Part shown: one piece after another, positions 50,479 through 59,493 of the stretch | How the letters are laid out: each line of letters starts with the position of its first letter | Position numbering within the stretch: position 1 is the first letter of the stretch | Source of the DNA: Bryobacterales bacterium | GTDB lineage: Bacteria > Acidobacteriota > Terriglobia > Bryobacterales > Bryobacteraceae | DNA length: 64,000 nucleotides | NCBI GenBank assembly: GCA_026954325.1 | Contig: JAIXKK010000030.1 | Location: 24,607-88,606, forward strand | Reading direction: 5' to 3' | Notes under the pieces: model-generated | Seen by the model: only the letters and a program-made list of their open reading frames with translations | Databases searched by the model: none | What the model was told of the DNA's origin: nothing | Program-made: the position numbers and the translations under genes

Positions 50479-51648
50479 CTATCCGCGAACCGAACCCATA
50501 GAGTACCGGAACAGCGCAACCACCTGGGCCTGCGCCGGCAATTGGTCCGAGGGAACAATATTCAATTCCCCGCCCTGCGCCAGCGTCTCGATGGCAATGG
50601 CGTTGATGAGATCCTCCTCGACGGGGAAAGGATTGACGGAGTCGCCGAGTTCTTTGTGAAAGTCTCCCGGACACGCCCCCCCGGAAGCGAGAAAGAGCCT
50701 GGAAACACGCCCCGAGGCAGCGCCGCGAAGAACGCTTTCGAGCGTTGTGGACCAGCGGTCGCCGGGAGCATATTCTTCCATCTCCGCAAGGTGCCGGACA
50801 GCCTGCTCCGCTTTCTCGGCGCCCACCAATTCCCGGGCGCGCTCGAGAAGTTCTTCGGGCGCCATCGACTCCACGCCTGCGTGCAGCGGCTTGATGATGG
50901 TGGCGGGATAGGTGTTCTCCTTGCGGTATATATTCACCATGCGGCCCGGCCCGGCCAGCACCAGGGGAAGTCCCAGATCCTGCAGGTACGAATGAAGACC
51001 ACGGTCCAGCATCGTGCAAAAAAAACGCATGCGCCGCTCCTCGTTGGCCGAAGAGATGCCAAAGGAAATAGCGCTCGATGGAGGAGGCCCTTTTCCACCC
51101 GTGTTTCGGCTCACCTGGGCGTGGTCGGGGGTGTCCGAGGAAGCGATTTCCTCCAACGACGTGGGAACGCCCCGCGGGAGGGCGACCTCGGTCAGCATGC
51201 CGTTCGACGCCCGTTTCAGTCCCACCCCCGCCGCGGATAGCTCGAGAATCAGGAAGTCCCTCGGCGCCGTCAGCCATTCGAGGAGAGGCCTGATGTGGAA
51301 GTGAGTGGAAATTACAACGGTTTCCCGAACCTCCGCGGGAATCTCGAAGCAATGGAATCCGCCGCGGCTCAAGTACAGGGCTATCCCACCTTTTCTTCCC
51401 TCGCACGGGTTGGGGTCCTTCGAGAGGGCCAGCAGGGGGGCCACCAGATGAGCCACCTCATGGTGCGCCCAGCCTCTGGCCGTGAGCACGCGAAAGATTT
51501 CATCAACCGCCTGGCGCAGCCGGAGCGAATTCGGAGCGGCGCCCAAACCGTCAGCACAACCGGGAAGGAAGACGGAAATAGCGGGCGGAATCGCCTTGCC
51601 CATGCGATGCAGGTGAGCGACGGTGAGGGATGGAAACAACAAAAGCAC
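50479..51648 (-). CDS. baeRF (bacterial archaeo-eukaryotic release-factor-like) protein
   Basis: A 389-residue protein (GTG 51648, or ATG 51603 giving MGKAIPPAISVFLPG). Features of the baeRF class, which is related to eRF1/pelota: AISVFLPGCADGLG at the N-terminus, a middle domain with LYLSRGGFHCFEIPAEV, LILELSAAGVGLKRAS, and a C-terminal part AIAIETLAQGGELNIVPSD. It may act on stalled ribosomes or other RNA-protein complexes; experimental roles are barely known. It stands between decayed genes. Confidence 0.8.
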   Translation of the reverse strand: MLLLFPSLTVAHLHRMGKAIPPAISVFLPGCADGLGAAPNSLRLRQAVDEIFRVLTARGWAHHEVAHLVAPLLALSKDPNPCEGRKGGIALYLSRGGFHCFEIPAEVRETVVISTHFHIRPLLEWLTAPRDFLILELSAAGVGLKRASNGMLTEVALPRGVPTSLEEIASSDTPDHAQVSRNTGGKGPPPSSAISFGISSANEERRMRFFCTMLDRGLHSYLQDLGLPLVLAGPGRMVNIYRKENTYPATIIKPLHAGVESMAPEELLERARELVGAEKAEQAVRHLAEMEEYAPGDRWSTTLESVLRGAASGRVSRLFLASGGACPGDFHKELGDSVNPFPVEEDLINAIAIETLAQGGELNIVPSDQLPAQAQVVALFRYSMGSVRG

Positions 51649-51821
51649 CGTTGTCAGGGAAAAGCCCCGTGACGAACGCCTCCTGATTCCTCGGAATTAC
51701 GAAAAGGGCAACGCGCGCTCCCCGCGGATGGCGCGATGCCCTGAGCCCACTATCCTTCCCGGAGCACTTCGCCTCACACAGCCAGCCGAAACGAAACCGT
51801 GCCCCGCCAACAAGAAACGCA

Positions 51822-52124
51822 TCAGTTAGTAAGTATCTGATTAGCTGACTTTTGGAACTCCTGATACAACAGCCAAGCCAACAGCGCTAGGAAATACACG
51901 ATGGTAACCACAGTCAGAACCTTGCCCCACTTGTCGATGGCGAGCAGACGTCCCGCGGTCATGGATTGCTGGCCCACGCTTCGCGCTTCCCGTGCCTCCA
52001 TATGAAGATGGAAATCCTGTTTCTGGGCAATCAGATGCCTGTACAGGGCCAGGCCAATCACAGCCGCCGTCAACACCGCCAGGACGGCCAGTTCCGTTGC
52101 CATGGATCGAATTTCGTCGGGCAT
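51822..52124 (-). CDS. small membrane protein, two helices
   Basis: A 100-residue protein with two membrane segments (about LAVLAVLTAAVIGLALY and VLTVVTIVYFLALLAWLLY) and a charged middle (IAQKQDFHLHMEAREARSVG). The ATG at 52124 is preceded by AAAGGAG, so this start is firm. A longer frame to 52169 is not used. No family recognised. The upstream intergenic region separates it from the divergent esterase gene at 52292. Confidence 0.7.
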   Translation of the reverse strand: MPDEIRSMATELAVLAVLTAAVIGLALYRHLIAQKQDFHLHMEAREARSVGQQSMTAGRLLAIDKWGKVLTVVTIVYFLALLAWLLYQEFQKSANQILTN

Positions 52125-52291
52125 TGCCGGCACTCCTTTCGTCCGGTGGACCAGCAAACCTCCTGCCATTCGGTATCCGGCTGAAAAACATTAGCGAAGC
52201 AAACCCGTTACAGCAGATCCTTGGGTTATGGTACACACCTGCGGGGTTTCACCCAGTAAGGAAAAGTAGTGTATTTTGGATCGGGGGTCTT

Positions 52292-54169
52292 ATGAATCGC
52301 CGTCAGATGTTCCGTCTGTTTCCGGGGGCGGCGGCTGCCGGGGCCGCCGCCGCTCAATCCAGCGATTCGCCTGCATATCTCTCCTTCCTGGAAGAGGAAG
52401 CTGCGAAGATTATGGCCAGAACGGAGACGGAACTGGCCTCGAAAGAGGCATGGGAACCGCTGCGGAAACGCAGAAGGCAGGAACTCCAGGATATGCTCGG
52501 GCTCGAGCCCTGGCCCCGCCGAACCGATCTCCGGCCGCGTGTCACGGGCAGACTCGACTTCGAAGACTACACAGTCGAGCGAGTGGTGTTCGAAAGTGTT
52601 CCGAAATGTTACGTAACCGCGAATTTGTACCTGCCCGGGAGGGCGGACGGCCCGGCGCCCGGGATCGTGTATGTCTGCGGGCACGCCGGCCCGGCCCAGG
52701 GTTCCAAGGCCGCCTATCAAAGGCACGGAATCTCCTTCGCGCGGAACGGCTACGCCTGCCTGATTCTGGACACCATCCAAATCGGCGAGATCTACTCGGT
52801 ACACCACGGAGTGTACGGGCTGAGGCATTGGGACTGGTATTCGCGGGGATATACCCCGGCCGGGATAGAGACTTGGAACGCCATCCGCGCGCTCGATTAC
52901 CTCGAAACTCGCCCCGAAGTGGACAGGCAGCGGATGGGGATGACGGGGCGTTCGGGAGGCGCGGCGATGACTTGGTTTACGGCCGCCCTCGATGACCGCA
53001 TTCGTGTCGCGGCGCCCATTATGGGCATCAGCACCTACGTGGCGAACATTCACGAAAATACCCAGAAGGGCCACTGCGACTGCATGTTCCCCTTAAATTT
53101 TCACCGCCAGGAGATGGCCCACCAGGGAGCGCTGATCGCTCCGCGCCCGCTCCTGATGGCGCACGGCCGCAAGGACTCGCTCTTTCCCGTAGCCGGCTAT
53201 ACGAAGTTCGAAGAGCTGATGAAGGGTCTCTACGACAGCTATGGAAAGCCGGAACGGTTCCGGAACATTGTCGTGGACACCGGCCACGCCGATTCGGATT
53301 ACCTTCGGGAAGAGGCTATCGGATGGTTCGATACGCATCTGCTGGGCCAACCCGGGCGGAAACTGGAGATGCGCTATGTGAATGCCGAACCCCAGTCGCT
53401 CGCGGTGTTCCAGGGGCGTCCCCCGAAGGATGCCATCAATCCGAAGATCGATCTGGTCTTCCGCCCGGCCGCCAGTCCGGTTATCCCGGCCACCCGGGCG
53501 GCGTGGATGAAGCGCCGGGACGAGTTGAAAGACCTGTTGCGAAAACGCGTGTTCCCGGCAACCGAGTTCGGGCGTCCGGCACGGACGCACGGGGGGAATA
53601 GCCAGGCTCTGGTGTATCTTGTGCCCCATGACGAAGAAGCCGCGGTCACGGCGAACTTCTTCCGCTTTGCGGGATTTCCCAAGGGCGCCACGCGGATGCT
53701 GGTGTATCCGCGGTTCACCACCAATCGCGACACGCTCCGCAATGCGATGCACGTGGGAACTTCGCCCAACACCCTGCGCGTGGAGGAAGTATTGCGCGTG
53801 GTCCGGGGGTTGCAAGCGTCGCAGGTCACCGTGGCAGGACGCGGAACGGACGCCGGAGTGGCGCTTTACGCCGCGCTGCTCGAGCCCCGCATCGGCGGAG
53901 TGCTGATGATCGAGCCCACCGAAAGCCACTGGGACGGGCCTGTATTCCTCAACGTGCTGCGCTATACCGACCTGCCGGAAGCCGCCGGCCTGCTCGCTCC
54001 CCGACCGTTGCACTTCTTTCACCACATGCCCCCGGCGTATCAATTTACGGCGAAGATCTACCAGATGATGGGCGCCCCGCAAGCCATCGGGGAGTGCTAT
54101 TCGCTCGAAACGCCCATCAACGCTTTGTCCGCTTCCCGATGCAATACAGAGCCTTCTCGGTGCGTATGA
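52292..54169 (+). CDS. exported alpha/beta-hydrolase (acetylxylan esterase-like)
   Basis: A 625-residue protein with an N-terminal twin-Arg-like signal (MNRRQMFRLFPGAAAAGAAA). The first hydrolase domain (about 60-360) has the nucleophile elbow MGMTGRSGGAAMTWF, IVYVCGHAGPAQG, IAPRPLLMAHGRKDSLFPV with the acidic residue, and DTGHADSDYL with the His. A second domain (about 380-600) is a degenerate copy without a clear Ser (VTVAGRGTDAGVALYAALLE). Relatives are CE7/CE15-like esterases active on plant polymers. The last 15 or so residues (NALSASRCNTEPSRCV) run antisense into the end of the PQQ-repeat pseudogene, so the native C-terminus was probably altered. Confidence 0.85.
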   Translation: MNRRQMFRLFPGAAAAGAAAAQSSDSPAYLSFLEEEAAKIMARTETELASKEAWEPLRKRRRQELQDMLGLEPWPRRTDLRPRVTGRLDFEDYTVERVVFESVPKCYVTANLYLPGRADGPAPGIVYVCGHAGPAQGSKAAYQRHGISFARNGYACLILDTIQIGEIYSVHHGVYGLRHWDWYSRGYTPAGIETWNAIRALDYLETRPEVDRQRMGMTGRSGGAAMTWFTAALDDRIRVAAPIMGISTYVANIHENTQKGHCDCMFPLNFHRQEMAHQGALIAPRPLLMAHGRKDSLFPVAGYTKFEELMKGLYDSYGKPERFRNIVVDTGHADSDYLREEAIGWFDTHLLGQPGRKLEMRYVNAEPQSLAVFQGRPPKDAINPKIDLVFRPAASPVIPATRAAWMKRRDELKDLLRKRVFPATEFGRPARTHGGNSQALVYLVPHDEEAAVTANFFRFAGFPKGATRMLVYPRFTTNRDTLRNAMHVGTSPNTLRVEEVLRVVRGLQASQVTVAGRGTDAGVALYAALLEPRIGGVLMIEPTESHWDGPVFLNVLRYTDLPEAAGLLAPRPLHFFHHMPPAYQFTAKIYQMMGAPQAIGECYSLETPINALSASRCNTEPSRCV

Positions 54170-55042
54170 AGATCTGGCCTTCGGAAACCGCCGGGGAACT
54201 GAGGGTGTATTCATCCAGCCTGTTTTCGGCCAGCACCTTGAACCGGGGTCCGGCCTCGATCACAGTGGTGGCCCCCTCCTCATTGGTGATGTACACTTTG
54301 CCGTCCGCGAGGGTGGGAGAAGAACTGTAGACCGCGGAGGCGATCCGCTGTCCTCCCCAGACTTCCTTGCCGGTTCTTGCGTGAACGCAGAACAGGATGC
54401 CGCGATCGTTGGCGATGTAGATGTGCCGGCCGTCGCTGGCGGGCGTGGGAACGTCCGGGCCCCGGTCATAGGTCCACAGTCTGGCGGACTCGCTGACATC
54501 GCCTTTGCCCCCGGGCTTGAGAGCGACGAACGGCTTGCCCCGGGAGCACGCATAGACAATGCCGTTCTTCACCATGGGCGATGCAATGATCCGGTTGAAT
54601 CCGTAGTTGTCCGGATTGAGGACATCGGCTCGCCACAATTCCTCGAGTGTCCGGCGATTCCATCTGAGCCTTGGTGGGCCGCTCGCGCCGGGCCAGAGTC
54701 TTTCCCGTTTTCTTGTCAATACGCAGGACATAGGAGGGATCGCCGGTCTTCATGCCGTGAAGAACCTGGGCATAGAGCGAGCCGTTGTAGAGCAGGGGTT
54801 CGCGCCGGAGGCGCCAGAGTTCGAGGTTGTCGCCGTTGAGGAAGATCCGCTCCCCCCGGATGATGGGCGTCGAACCGCTGCGGCTGGGCATGGGCAGGCG
54901 CCAGGAGACGTTTTCCGTTTTCGACCAGACTCCCGGGAGGTTCTTCTCTCCGCTGGTTCCATCGAGGTAAGGACCGCGCCACTGGGGCCAGTTCTCCCCC
55001 AGGGCGAGAGTGGAGCAGGCGACAGTTGTCCGGCTTGGCCAT
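54117..55042 (-). pseudogene. PQQ-repeat (quinoprotein-like) beta-propeller gene with internal deletion
   Basis: From 55042: [59 protein letters not shown] and RPTKAQMESPD read well as the first third of a PQQ-like propeller protein. At about 54650 the sequence switches frame to EELWRADVLNPDNYGFNRII, which in intact relatives lies some 40-60 residues later; it then continues to a stop at 54117. The signal peptide is not intact either. The stop overlaps the 3' end of the esterase gene. Confidence 0.75.
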
Positions 55043-55057
55043 AAGTTAAAGAAATAC

Positions 55058-55066
55058 TGGTATAAT
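55058..55066 (+). promoter_or_regulatory. extended -10 promoter of the aminotransferase operon
   Basis: TGGTATAAT is a perfect extended -10 (TATAAT at 55061-55066). TTGGCC at 55035-55040 lies 20 bases upstream, too far for an ideal -35, as allowed with an extended -10. The leader would be about 140 bases. Confidence 0.55.
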
Positions 55067-55214
55067 ATAAATGTGTTCCGGCCCGCACAGGCGCGTCCCT
55101 CCTTATTTGGTTCGGATTAGCGAGCCCCTTTTTCCCCTGCCAACCTGACTCCCTGCCCGCCGCTCGAGCGGTCTGGAGTGTCTACCCATTGTTCGGAGAT
55201 AGAAGGAGATTGCC

Positions 55215-56567
55215 ATGATGAGAACGGTAGATGAAATGAGAACGGATTTCCCAAGGATTGTAACCGCTCCTCCGGGTCCCAAGGCGGCGGCCGTCATCGC
55301 GCGCGACAAGGCGGTGGTTTCGCCTTCCTACACGCGGCCCTATCCACTGGTGGCGGAACGCGGCGAGGGCGCGATCGTCCACGATGTGGACGGGAACCGG
55401 TTCCTCGATATGAGTGCCGGCATCGCGGTGGTGGCGAGCGGCCACTGCCATCCCAGGGTGGTGAAGGCCATCCGGCAGCAGGCCTCGCGCCTCATCCACA
55501 TGTCCGGCACGGATTACTACTACGAGAACATGGTGGCGCTGGCCGAGAAACTGGCGCGCGTGGCGCCCGGGAATGCGCCACGCCGTGTGTACTTCGGCAA
55601 TTCCGGCACGGAGGCCGTGGAGGCGGCGCTGAAGATGGCGCGCTACCACACCGGCCGCGACAAGTTCATCGCCTTTCTCGGAGGCTTTCATGGCCGGACC
55701 ATGGGATCGCTGTCCTTGACCGCGAGCAAGAGCGTGCAGCGCAAGGGATTCGGGCCGCTGGTTCCGGGCGTGACCCACATCCCCTACGCCTACTGCTACC
55801 GCTGTGCCTACGGAAAGTCGCCGGATACGTGCGCCGTCGAATGCGTCAAGGTGATTGAAGAGCAACTGGTGAAAACCATTCTCCCGGCCGAGGAACTGGC
55901 GGCCATCGTTTTGGAGCCGGTGCAGGGGGAGGGCGGCTATATTGTGCCGCCGCAAAAATTCTTCGACGAGTTGCGGCGCGTGGCGGAGAAACTGGGCGTG
56001 CTGATCATCGCCGACGAAGTGCAAAGCGGAATGGGGCGCACGGGCAGGATGTGGGCTTCCGAGCACTTCGGCCTGACGCCGGACATCATGGCGGTGGCCA
56101 AGGGAATCGCCAGCGGATTGCCGCTGGGGGCAACCATCGCGCGGGCGGAACTCATGCAGTGGAAGCCCGGAGCGCATGCCTCGACTTTCGGAGGGAACCC
56201 GGTGGCCGTGGAGGCGTCTCTCGCCACCCTGGAACTTCTCGAGGGAGGTCTGGTGGAGAACGCCGCCAGCGTCGGAGCCCACATGATGAACCGGCTGCGG
56301 GAGTGGCCGGCGCGGTACGCGCGCGTCGGCGAGGTGCGCGGCCTGGGCCTGATGATCGGCATCGAGTTCGTCAAGGATCAGGCCACGCGCGAGCGGGATG
56401 CGGCGCTTCGGGACCGTGTCAGCCAACTGGCGTTTGAACGGGGCGTCCTCGTCCTCGGAGCGGGCCAGAATTCCATCCGGCTGTCGCCCCCGCTGGTGGT
56501 GACACGCGATCAGGCTGATTACGCTTTGGATGTCCTCGAGGAGTGTTTGCGCCAGGCCGTGGCGTAA
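55215..56567 (+). CDS. class III PLP aminotransferase (4-aminobutyrate / acetylornithine type)
   Basis: A 450-residue class III aminotransferase with a good ribosome site (AGAAGGAGATTGCC before ATG 55215). Motifs: VHDVDGNRFLDMSAGIAVV, FGNSGTEAVEAALKMARY, FLGGFHGRTMGSLSLTAS, LEPVQGEGGYIVPP, ADEVQSGMGRTGRMWASE and the PLP-Lys segment VAKGIASGLPLGATIA, then STFGGNPVA. A Cys-rich insertion YCYRCAYGKSPDTCAVEC after the HGRT block is unlike most GabT and could bind metal. It is likely a 4-aminobutyrate or broad omega-amino acid aminotransferase. The methyltransferase gene follows 9 bases later. Confidence 0.9.
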   Translation: MMRTVDEMRTDFPRIVTAPPGPKAAAVIARDKAVVSPSYTRPYPLVAERGEGAIVHDVDGNRFLDMSAGIAVVASGHCHPRVVKAIRQQASRLIHMSGTDYYYENMVALAEKLARVAPGNAPRRVYFGNSGTEAVEAALKMARYHTGRDKFIAFLGGFHGRTMGSLSLTASKSVQRKGFGPLVPGVTHIPYAYCYRCAYGKSPDTCAVECVKVIEEQLVKTILPAEELAAIVLEPVQGEGGYIVPPQKFFDELRRVAEKLGVLIIADEVQSGMGRTGRMWASEHFGLTPDIMAVAKGIASGLPLGATIARAELMQWKPGAHASTFGGNPVAVEASLATLELLEGGLVENAASVGAHMMNRLREWPARYARVGEVRGLGLMIGIEFVKDQATRERDAALRDRVSQLAFERGVLVLGAGQNSIRLSPPLVVTRDQADYALDVLEECLRQAVA

Positions 56568-56576
56568 GATGGGACG

Positions 56577-57110
56577 GTGAAGATCCTGGATGTCGGCTGC
56601 GGGCGGAAGAAATATCCCGGGTCCATTGGACTGGACCGGAATCCCGCCGGGGATGCCGACGTCCTCGCCGACCTCGACCACTTCCCCTTTCCGTTTCGCG
56701 ACCGGACCTTCGACCGGATCCGGGCCATCCACGTCATTGAACACGTGGCCGACGTCATCCGGACCATGGAGGAGTTCCACCGCATGCTGCGGCCCGGCGG
56801 CAGGGTGGTTCTGGTGACGCCTCACTATACCGATTTCAGCTCCTTTTGCGACCCGACCCATCGCTGGCACCTGAACAGCTTTTCCTTCCGCTACTTCGGC
56901 GACGACAACGCGGGCTTTGGCTACTATTCGCCGGTGCGGTTCCGGGAGATTTCCGTGCGCGTGAAGCTACTTGCTTTGTGGAGGTACTGCGGTTTCGAAC
57001 TGCTGGTGAACGCATTCCCGCGCTTCCGGCGGTTCTGGGAGCATTACCTTTGCTTTGTGGTGCGTGGGAAGGTGATGGAATTTGAATTTGAACGCGTTGA
57101 CGGCACTTGA
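56577..57110 (+). CDS. SAM-dependent methyltransferase
   Basis: A 177-residue class I methyltransferase (GTG 56577, 9 bases after the aminotransferase). It has motif I KILDVGCGRKKYPGSIGLD, RAIHVIEHVADVIRTMEEFH and MLRPGGRVVLVTPHYTDF, then THRWHLNSFSFRYF. It is short and lacks the extra N-terminal helices found in many class I enzymes. Substrate unknown. Its last 29 bases overlap the YraN gene. Confidence 0.85.
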   Translation: MKILDVGCGRKKYPGSIGLDRNPAGDADVLADLDHFPFPFRDRTFDRIRAIHVIEHVADVIRTMEEFHRMLRPGGRVVLVTPHYTDFSSFCDPTHRWHLNSFSFRYFGDDNAGFGYYSPVRFREISVRVKLLALWRYCGFELLVNAFPRFRRFWEHYLCFVVRGKVMEFEFERVDGT

Positions 57111-57531
57111 CTGGCTCCGGCACAGGGCGCGCCTGCGGCTGTGGGATCATGACCGGGCCTGGGGGCGGCGGGGCGAGGACGTGGCCCACCGCTACCTCCG
57201 CGCGCGGGGCTACACCATCGTGGCGCGCAACTACCGGACACGGTCCGGATCGGGAGAGGTAGACCTGATCGGCTGGGACGGAGAGACGCTGGCCTTCATC
57301 GAAGTGAAAGCCCGCCGCACCGAGGAGTTCGGAACCCCGGACCGGGCAGTGGATCCGGAAAAGCAGCGCCGCCTGCTGATCGCCGCCCGCGACTACGCGC
57401 GCCACGCGGATGTCGAATGGGAGAAGACCCGCTTCGATATCGTGAGCGTGGTGTGGAGCAAGTCCGATGGAGTGACGCTGATCAAGGATGCGTTTGCGAA
57501 GTCGGCCGCCGCGGCGCGCGGCGGGTATTGA
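57082..57531 (+). CDS. yraN: YraN family (UPF0102) nuclease-like protein
   Basis: A 149-residue UPF0102 protein with a PD-(D/E)xK nuclease-like core: GRRGEDVAHRYLRARGYTI, SGSGEVDLIGWDGETLAFI followed by EVKAR, and DPEKQRRLLIAARDYAR. The Glu-Val-Asp and Glu-x-Lys active-site residues are present. Its function is unknown; DNA repair or uptake has been suggested for the family. The start is TTG 57082 (no ATG or GTG), inside the upstream methyltransferase gene. Confidence 0.88.
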   Translation: MNLNALTALDWLRHRARLRLWDHDRAWGRRGEDVAHRYLRARGYTIVARNYRTRSGSGEVDLIGWDGETLAFIEVKARRTEEFGTPDRAVDPEKQRRLLIAARDYARHADVEWEKTRFDIVSVVWSKSDGVTLIKDAFAKSAAAARGGY

Positions 57532-57564
57532 GAACGCTATCCTTGTGCAGAGCGGATGTATTCC

Positions 57565-57687
57565 ATGCGGGGGCGGAAGACCTACACTCCGAAGAGGCAA
57601 TTGTTTGAGCATTCGCGGGCCATTGAGCGTTGGGCCGCGCTTCAGGCACTTGGGGTTCAGCCCAAAACCCGCCGGCAAACACCGTAG
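57565..57687 (+). CDS. possible 40-residue basic peptide
   Basis: ATG 57565 to TAG 57685-57687: MRGRKTYTPKRQLFEHSRAI, then WAALQALGVQPK and a basic tail. Arg/Lys-rich and well formed, but no ribosome site and no relative I know. It lies just before the galT promoter. Weak. Confidence 0.2.
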   Translation: MRGRKTYTPKRQLFEHSRAIERWAALQALGVQPKTRRQTP

Positions 57688-57705
57688 TCTGAGCACGGGG
57701 AGCGG

Positions 57706-57711
57706 TATAAT
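57706..57711 (+). promoter_or_regulatory. -10 box TATAAT upstream of galT
   Basis: TATAAT at 57706-57711, about 93 bases before the galT start. The -35 is poor. Confidence 0.4.
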
Positions 57712-57803
57712 GCCTGTTTCGCGGCCGCGTCGCGGACTGCCTCGATGTGGGCATCCAATCGAAGCCGTGAAGTTTCTTACTGTTTCCTGCAGAAGGGGGA
57801 TCG

Positions 57804-58805
57804 TTGCCAGAACTGCGCAAAGACCCGATCACCGGCCGGTGGGTGATCATTGCGACGGACCGCGTCCGGCGTCCGAGTGATTTCGCAAGAGAAACCGTGA
57901 CTATCAAGGGCGGACGGTTCTGTCCCTTTTGTCCCGGGAATGAGTTGAAGACGCCGCCGGAAGTGCTGGCTTATCGCACCAGCGGGCGCTCAAATGAGTC
58001 CGGGTGGAATGTTCGCGTTGTACCGAACAAGTTCCCCGCGCTGCGCGTCGAAGGCAACATGGAGCGGCAGGGCGAGGGGATGTACGACAAGATGGACGGC
58101 GTGGGGGCGCATGAGGTGATCATCGAGACGCCCGATCACATGGCCACGCTGAGCGACTTGCCGGAAAAGCAGATTGAAAGCGTGCTCTGGGCCTTCCGTG
58201 ACCGGACGCTCGACCTCAAGCGCGACATACGATTGCGCTACATCCTGTTCTTTAAGAATCACGGCGAATCGGCGGGCGCCACGCTCGAACATTCGCACTC
58301 GCAACTGATCGCGCTGCCGGTAGTGCCCAAGCGAGTGCAGGAAGAGATTGACGGGGCCAAACGCTACTACGATTTCAAAGAGCGCTGCGTGTATTGCGAT
58401 ATGGTCCGCCAGGATGCCGAAGCGGGAACTCGAGTGGTTCTCGAAACGGATTTCTTTCTCGCCGTCTGTCCCTATGCTCCGCGGTTTCCCTTCGAGACAT
58501 GGATCGTGCCCCGGCGGCATGCCTCGCACTTCGAGACCGCCGATGCGCCGCTGCTCGAAAACCTTTCCTGGGTACTGCGCACACTCGTGCGGAAGATGGA
58601 TAAGGTGCTCGAACGGCCGCCGTACAACTACGTGATCCACACCACTCCGATTCACGAAGCGCCGATGGCGCATTATCACTGGCATCTCGAGGTGATCCCG
58701 AAGTTGACGAAGGTGGCGGGGTTTGAATGGGGCACGGGCTTCTATCTCAACCCGACGCCGCCGGAGGAAGCGGCGAGATTCTTGCGGGACGCCGGACTCA
58801 GCTAG
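57804..58805 (+). CDS. galT: galactose-1-phosphate uridylyltransferase
   Basis: A 333-residue GalT, which exchanges UMP between UDP-glucose and galactose 1-phosphate in the Leloir pathway. Motifs: LRKDPITGRWVIIATDR, a zinc-type CPFCPGNE (two Cys) and CVYCDM, RVVPNKFPALR, and the catalytic GATLEHSHSQLIALP with the nucleophile His, where HPHGQ is common; then WIVPRRHASHFE and HYHWHLEVIPKLT. The start is TTG 57804 (MPELRKDPITG) with AGAAGGGGGA nearby. Stands alone; a TATAAT lies at 57706-57711. Confidence 0.93.
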   Translation: MPELRKDPITGRWVIIATDRVRRPSDFARETVTIKGGRFCPFCPGNELKTPPEVLAYRTSGRSNESGWNVRVVPNKFPALRVEGNMERQGEGMYDKMDGVGAHEVIIETPDHMATLSDLPEKQIESVLWAFRDRTLDLKRDIRLRYILFFKNHGESAGATLEHSHSQLIALPVVPKRVQEEIDGAKRYYDFKERCVYCDMVRQDAEAGTRVVLETDFFLAVCPYAPRFPFETWIVPRRHASHFETADAPLLENLSWVLRTLVRKMDKVLERPPYNYVIHTTPIHEAPMAHYHWHLEVIPKLTKVAGFEWGTGFYLNPTPPEEAARFLRDAGLS

Positions 58806-58826
58806 GCCGTCAACCGGCCGGGCATG

Positions 58827-59147
58827 TCACGAGAGGAAGTAACGCGGCTGGTCGCGCAGCAGTTCCTTCAACCTTGAGTCGGGCTTTTCTGTTTCCAGGC
58901 GGCAGGTGTTGCCTCCCTCGAGGCCGCTCACCGCGATGCGTCCGTTTTCCTGGGTGACGCGGTAAGCCATGCGCGCGCCGCGGTCCCCCGCAAGGCGGTC
59001 GAGGGGCCAGTCGTTGTTCGGCAGGATGTGGATGCCTCCCCCATGTCCGATGAGTACCGTCATTGAATCGCTGGCGGCGGATCCGCTTTGGACTGCCGAA
59101 AGGGCCGCGTCGAGCAACTTGGTGGCGTTCTCCCAGAAAATGCTCAT
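58827..59147 (-). CDS. hypothetical protein
   Basis: A 106-residue protein (MSIFWENATKLLDAALSAVQ). The middle (GGGIHILPNNDWPLDRLAG) and the end (RLKELLRDQPRYFLS) do not match a known family. It has no signal peptide or membrane helix. GAGG lies upstream of the ATG. The separate galT and this gene are convergent. Confidence 0.6.
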   Translation of the reverse strand: MSIFWENATKLLDAALSAVQSGSAASDSMTVLIGHGGGIHILPNNDWPLDRLAGDRGARMAYRVTQENGRIAVSGLEGGNTCRLETEKPDSRLKELLRDQPRYFLS

Positions 59148-59193
59148 ACCAGCCTCTTCGGAGGCAAGACGTGTTGTATGAGCAGGCTTGTAC

Positions 59194-59493
59194 CTACTGC
59201 CAGGAATCCGCCCGGCAAGGCGAGCACGGGTAAAGCGGAGAGTTACGGAACGTAATCAAACGGGCGTGTAACTCGTCGAGTTGCGCGGACACACGTCCAA
59301 TCTCTCCGGGTTGGCCCTGAGTAATTGTCGGGAGTACGGCGGCCGCGAGACGGTAAGTTCTCGCTGCCCGTTCCAGACCGGACAGCGAGGAGGCATGGAG
59401 CGCCTGGCGAAGTTCTCCGGCCAGGAGAACCAGCAACTCCCGGTCCGTCTTCGCCCGTAATTCGATCAGTTTGCCTGTTTGCGGATTACCCAT
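59194..59493 (-). CDS. hypothetical helical protein
   Basis: A 99-residue protein (MGNPQTGKLIELRAKTDREL), mostly predicted helical, with a Pro-Cys-x-Pro-Cys end (LYPCSPCRADSWQ). A longer frame to 59811 is antisense to the neighbouring gene. Function unknown; the C-terminal CSPC pair is the only notable feature. It is divergent from the TIM-barrel gene. Confidence 0.55.
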   Translation of the reverse strand: MGNPQTGKLIELRAKTDRELLVLLAGELRQALHASSLSGLERAARTYRLAAAVLPTITQGQPGEIGRVSAQLDELHARLITFRNSPLYPCSPCRADSWQ

